This document shows, piece after piece, positions 61,500-64,000 of a DNA stretch of 64,000 bases (its first letter is position 1; each line of letters starts with the position of its first letter). Made by a program: the position numbers and the translations under genes. The DNA is from Bacteroidales bacterium UBA4293 (GTDB lineage: Bacteria; Bacteroidota; Bacteroidia; Bacteroidales; Bacteroidaceae). The stretch is from NCBI GenBank assembly GCA_002395835.1, contig DGVD01000009.1:654-64653 (forward strand), written 5' to 3'. The notes under the pieces were generated by a model, which was given only the letters and a program-made list of their open reading frames with translations, was not told the origin of the DNA and made no database searches.

Positions 61500-61507
61500 T
61501 ACATTTG
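61500..61507 (+). promoter_or_regulatory. -7 box of the 194-residue paralogue pair
   Basis: TACATTTG matches TAnnTTTG, 22 bases before ATG 61530. Confidence 0.55.
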
Positions 61508-61529
61508 TAGTGTGTAAAATTTTTATTTA

Positions 61530-62114
61530 ATGGAAGAATTAAAGAAAGAACTAGATTCTTTAAAACAGGTAGCCACTAAAACCATCTTTTCCCTTTTTCA
61601 GGAAGCTGGTTTAAAAAAGTTCGATTTCGTGGATTCTCACCGTAGACTTACGGTTTCAGGCGATTTCGAGAATCCTCAGGTGATGTTTGTCAACGATGAC
61701 AATACTACTGAGGATATAAAAACGTTTTCTGTGCGTGATCTGGGGGCGCTCATTGAGCACCTTAAGAAAATTCTGCCTACCTATCAGATTAAGAAAACTA
61801 TCTACGAGGTTTTAGCAGAGCAGCCCATTAAGCCGCTTGATTTGCCTTACTTCTTCTATCCGGATCATGGAGACACCTATCGGGTGCTGAATATCACTAC
61901 TGAACCGTACCGGATAGAACTGTACACACCGTTCTACGATGAGGAAAAATACGAGGCTCACAAGTATCTCTCTGTTTGGGATATCACTGACGCCGATTTC
62001 CTGAATCGTCTTTACGAAGTCATCCTTCAGCGCCTAGATGCTGATAATTTCAGCATGGTTCCTACTGAAAAGAAGGATGAAGAAGTGAGAAGAATCGTCG
62101 ATTTGTTTAAATAA
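61530..62114 (+). CDS. Unknown cytoplasmic protein, first of a tandem pair
   Basis: This 194-residue acidic protein has no signal peptide or membrane helix. The plan is an N-terminal helix (LDSLKQVATKTIFSLFQEAG), a short sheet, a central helix (VRDLGALIEHLKKILPTYQIKKTI), a second sheet and a C-terminal helix (DADFLNRLYEVILQRL). The following gene has the same length and the same order of elements, so the two are paralogues. I do not recognise the family. Both are likely on one transcript, 21 bases apart. Confidence 0.7.
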   Translation: MEELKKELDSLKQVATKTIFSLFQEAGLKKFDFVDSHRRLTVSGDFENPQVMFVNDDNTTEDIKTFSVRDLGALIEHLKKILPTYQIKKTIYEVLAEQPIKPLDLPYFFYPDHGDTYRVLNITTEPYRIELYTPFYDEEKYEAHKYLSVWDITDADFLNRLYEVILQRLDADNFSMVPTEKKDEEVRRIVDLFK

Positions 62115-62135
62115 CTTATTTTATTCCAAGATTTT

Positions 62136-62720
62136 ATGCTAGAATTTCAAGATAATGTCTTTGCTCTGAAGAAGAAATTGGGGCAGGAACTGTACAATGT
62201 GTTTCAGGAGAACAATTGTACCAACTACTATATTGTTAACCCCGTGAAATTGATCTATTTCGAAAAGCTAGATTGTAGATCTTGCCTTAGTATGACGCTC
62301 TGTCACAAGCCTACCGAAGATCCTTCCATCGTAGATCCAGAAGGCGAGTACTATGCAGTATTCGTTGAAAAATACGATGAAACCCTGGATGGACGGTATA
62401 ATTCCAGTGTAGTGGATTTCCAGGTGGAGAGCCTCATGACGCTGCTTCAGCATTTTCAGAAATGGCTTCCTACTTATAACCAGAAGATTGAGCTCTTCGG
62501 TAAGCTGATGGAAAAGGGTGGAACCGTGAATCTGAATCAGGAATATGATTTGCTGGGTTACAAGTTCCAGCTCAAGAAGATGGAAGCTGTGGGGAAACCT
62601 ACAGCCATGGGCGATATGACGCTCACCGTTTCTACCAATCGCTTCGGTGAAAAGGAAATCAACCTCTGGAATATAAGACATCAGGAGCTGCTTGATGTTC
62701 TTCTGAAAGCAGCCGAATAA
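62136..62720 (+). CDS. Unknown cytoplasmic protein, second of a tandem pair
   Basis: This protein is also 194 residues. It aligns with its neighbour by eye: LKKKLGQELYNVFQENN with LKQVATKTIFSLFQEAG, FQVESLMTLLQHFQKWLPTYNQ with FSVRDLGALIEHLKKILPTYQI, and INLWNIRHQELLDVLLKA with LSVWDITDADFLNRLYEV. Identity is low but the spacing is well kept. It has three cysteines in the first half (NNC, CRSC). No function can be assigned. It ends before a terminator at 62750. Confidence 0.7.
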   Translation: MLEFQDNVFALKKKLGQELYNVFQENNCTNYYIVNPVKLIYFEKLDCRSCLSMTLCHKPTEDPSIVDPEGEYYAVFVEKYDETLDGRYNSSVVDFQVESLMTLLQHFQKWLPTYNQKIELFGKLMEKGGTVNLNQEYDLLGYKFQLKKMEAVGKPTAMGDMTLTVSTNRFGEKEINLWNIRHQELLDVLLKAAE

Positions 62721-62749
62721 TTAGCGCCTATCTTTATACTATACGTATT

Positions 62750-62792
62750 AGCCCTGAAGTTTGTGAGCTCATTAGCTACTCTCTTCAGGGCT
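62750..62792. terminator. Intrinsic terminator between convergent genes
   Basis: AGCCCTGAAG pairs perfectly with CTTCAGGGCT, followed by TTTATTTTTTT. The loop is 23 bases. Confidence 0.75.
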
Positions 62793-62801
62793 TTTATTTT
62801 T

Positions 62802-64000
62802 TTAGAACTTGTAGTACAGGCTCAGGAGTACGTCTCTGCCTCGAATCTGGTAGGAGGTAAACGATTTGGTGAAATCTTCTGCATTCACCACGGTATAGTT
62901 GTACTCCTTCTGATTCAGCAGGTTCCGTGCTGAAAGAATCAACTGCCACTTGTCTGAAAGGTTGTACTCTGCCTTCACATCCATCAGTACCAGGTGCTTA
63001 GACACATCGTCTGTAAACTCGGTGTAGTAGTGCTCACCCAGAACGCTGAAGTTCAGTTTCTCCCAAGGGTGGAAAATCAGCTCTAAGGTGTGCTTGTATT
63101 CCTTTGTGTCACTGGTGGTATCTTCATCACTCATCTTCAGTTGGTTCAGGCTGTAATCCATCCGGTAAATCATGTTCATCCATGGGGTAAGGCGACCATT
63201 TATATAAGGAGAGAGCGTCAGGCTGCGGTTGGTAAACGGAATGAGCACGTCGTTCCGGGCCATTTTAGAATCCCCGTTCTCATATTCTACAGCTAAACCT
63301 ACCTTGCCCTTCATGAACGGGATACCCTTGCTGATGTCGCCCCGTATTTCCACCTCATCGCTGGTGTAAGGAAGTACATGATGCCCGTTGACATCGAAAA
63401 ACTCGGAGAACTCCATGGAACTCACGAAAGGATTCTTGTTCCACTGATATTCCACGCCTCCGTTCAGGAAGAACGATGCCTCAGTGTTCTTGTATTGTGC
63501 AGTAAGTTCCACCTCGCCTCCCGTTTCGTTTCTCATTTCAGCATAACCTTTGTTGGCTGTATCGAACATCTTGATAATAATGCCAGGATAGGTTTCTTTT
63601 CTATCGATTTCATCCGCTATCAGCTTGGCATTCAGGCCCAGGGAGAGGTCTTCCGATGCCTCGTATTTCACATTCAGCTTTGGCTCCCAGTACACCTTCT
63701 GCTTGCTCATCTCTGTGTTCAGCAACTTATCCTTCATGGTGTAGTCTCCGTACTTTACAGGCATTCTCAGCTCTGCTTGAAGGCGTTCCGTGATGTACGT
63801 GAGTTTTCCCTCCATGTGCGCATTCCAGATGTTGTAGGTTGATTCTATGGGGTTTGTAGGCAGTATCGGAAGGTTCGTCCGTTCCACTTCCAGTTCCCGT
63901 CTATTAGCCGATGCACCTCCGTTCAGGCTCAGTGTGAGCCCTTGTTTCAGAAGAATGTCGTAGGTGGCACTGGCGTTGATGAAGTAGGAGCGCGACTTGA
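62802..64000 (-). CDS. TonB-dependent outer-membrane receptor, C-terminal part, cut by window end
   Basis: The frame is open to base 64000 (the visible N-terminal end reads KSRSYFINASATYDILLKQG), so about 400 residues of a longer protein are seen. Alternating amphipathic strands with aromatic belts fill the region (SEDLSLGLNAKLIADEIDR; GGVEYQWNKNPFVSSMEF). SDKWQLILSARNLLNQKEYNYT is the standard penultimate-strand motif of TonB receptors, and the terminal LSLYYKF has the C-terminal Phe. A GTG at 63887 is an internal codon. The ligand is unknown. It is not close to the receptor at 8639. Confidence 0.85.
   Translation of the reverse strand, partial: KSRSYFINASATYDILLKQGLTLSLNGGASANRRELEVERTNLPILPTNPIESTYNIWNAHMEGKLTYITERLQAELRMPVKYGDYTMKDKLLNTEMSKQKVYWEPKLNVKYEASEDLSLGLNAKLIADEIDRKETYPGIIIKMFDTANKGYAEMRNETGGEVELTAQYKNTEASFFLNGGVEYQWNKNPFVSSMEFSEFFDVNGHHVLPYTSDEVEIRGDISKGIPFMKGKVGLAVEYENGDSKMARNDVLIPFTNRSLTLSPYINGRLTPWMNMIYRMDYSLNQLKMSDEDTTSDTKEYKHTLELIFHPWEKLNFSVLGEHYYTEFTDDVSKHLVLMDVKAEYNLSDKWQLILSARNLLNQKEYNYTVVNAEDFTKSFTSYQIRGRDVLLSLYYKF

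Noticed and set aside
1..64000. tRNA or rRNA genes
   Set aside because: I saw no cloverleaf with a TTCRANY arm and no rRNA sequence in the intergenic regions. A tRNAscan run would settle it.

Overview
The window reads as chromosomal DNA of a Bacteroidales gut bacterium (Bacteroides, Phocaeicola or Prevotella-like; the species cannot be fixed from the sequence alone). The evidence is a roughly 40% GC composition, dozens of TAnnTTTG promoter boxes in front of genes (the Bacteroidetes -7 element, often with TTTG about 20 bp upstream), many secreted glycoside hydrolases and esterases, TonB-dependent outer-membrane receptors, BACON domains, and lipoproteins with acidic residues after the lipid cysteine.

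Layout. 1-1157: the 3' end of an IS3-family element with an unusual array of about 21-bp repeats; it abuts a 5'-truncated, frameshifted EamA permease. 1235-6825: a sodium:solute symporter, a lipoprotein carboxylesterase, and clpS-clpA. 6963-17597: a carbohydrate/ester-processing region with GH43, a TonB receptor, an aldo/keto reductase, a second type-B carboxylesterase, an NTF2-like protein, a MATE exporter and two tandem secreted esterases. 17736-26752: a CPBP protease, superoxide reductase plus a flavin oxidoreductase, an exported nitroreductase-like protein, a lipoprotein, an L-2-hydroxyacid dehydrogenase, an SGNH hydrolase, a flavodoxin-like reductase, a Kv-type channel and a secreted beta-sandwich protein. 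27085-33550: an ECF sigma/membrane-protein operon, trpS, small exported proteins, and a lipoprotein plus AraC regulator. 33673-41500: a BACON-M64 metallopeptidase, then a minus-strand operon of three exported hydrolases (DUF3089, GH35-like, patatin-barrel). 41663-50786: a GNAT-like protein, a second MATE, GH78 and GH3 in divergent orientation, and a gluzincin peptidase pair. 50906-57191: GDPD, then an sbcD-sbcC-RmlD-like operon. 57679-60014: two adjacent sigma-70 factors and a possible AlkZ-related protein. 60096-64000: a second GH43, two tandem 194-residue paralogues of unknown function, and a TonB receptor cut by the window edge.

How the genes fit together. GH43 x2, GH78, GH3, a GH35-like enzyme, two type-B carboxylesterases, two PF00756 esterases, an SGNH hydrolase and two TonB receptors suggest plant cell-wall glycan use (arabinoxylan or rhamnose-containing pectin). 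No SusD is present, so this is not a canonical polysaccharide utilization locus. Superoxide reductase and flavoenzymes serve redox defence. Three sigma factors and one AraC regulator lie within 31 kb.

The strongest unexplained signals are non-coding. (i) Four plus-strand intergenic units share a design: a TAnnTTTG promoter, 100-190 nt of AT-rich sequence with a TTAGGTTAAAG-like box, and a terminator capped by a GNRA tetraloop. They look like a paralogous small-RNA family. (ii) An array of twelve units with strict 11-bp phasing that reverses orientation sits upstream of the potassium channel. (iii) The about 21-bp repeat array ends the IS3 element. I recognised no tRNA, rRNA or CRISPR array.
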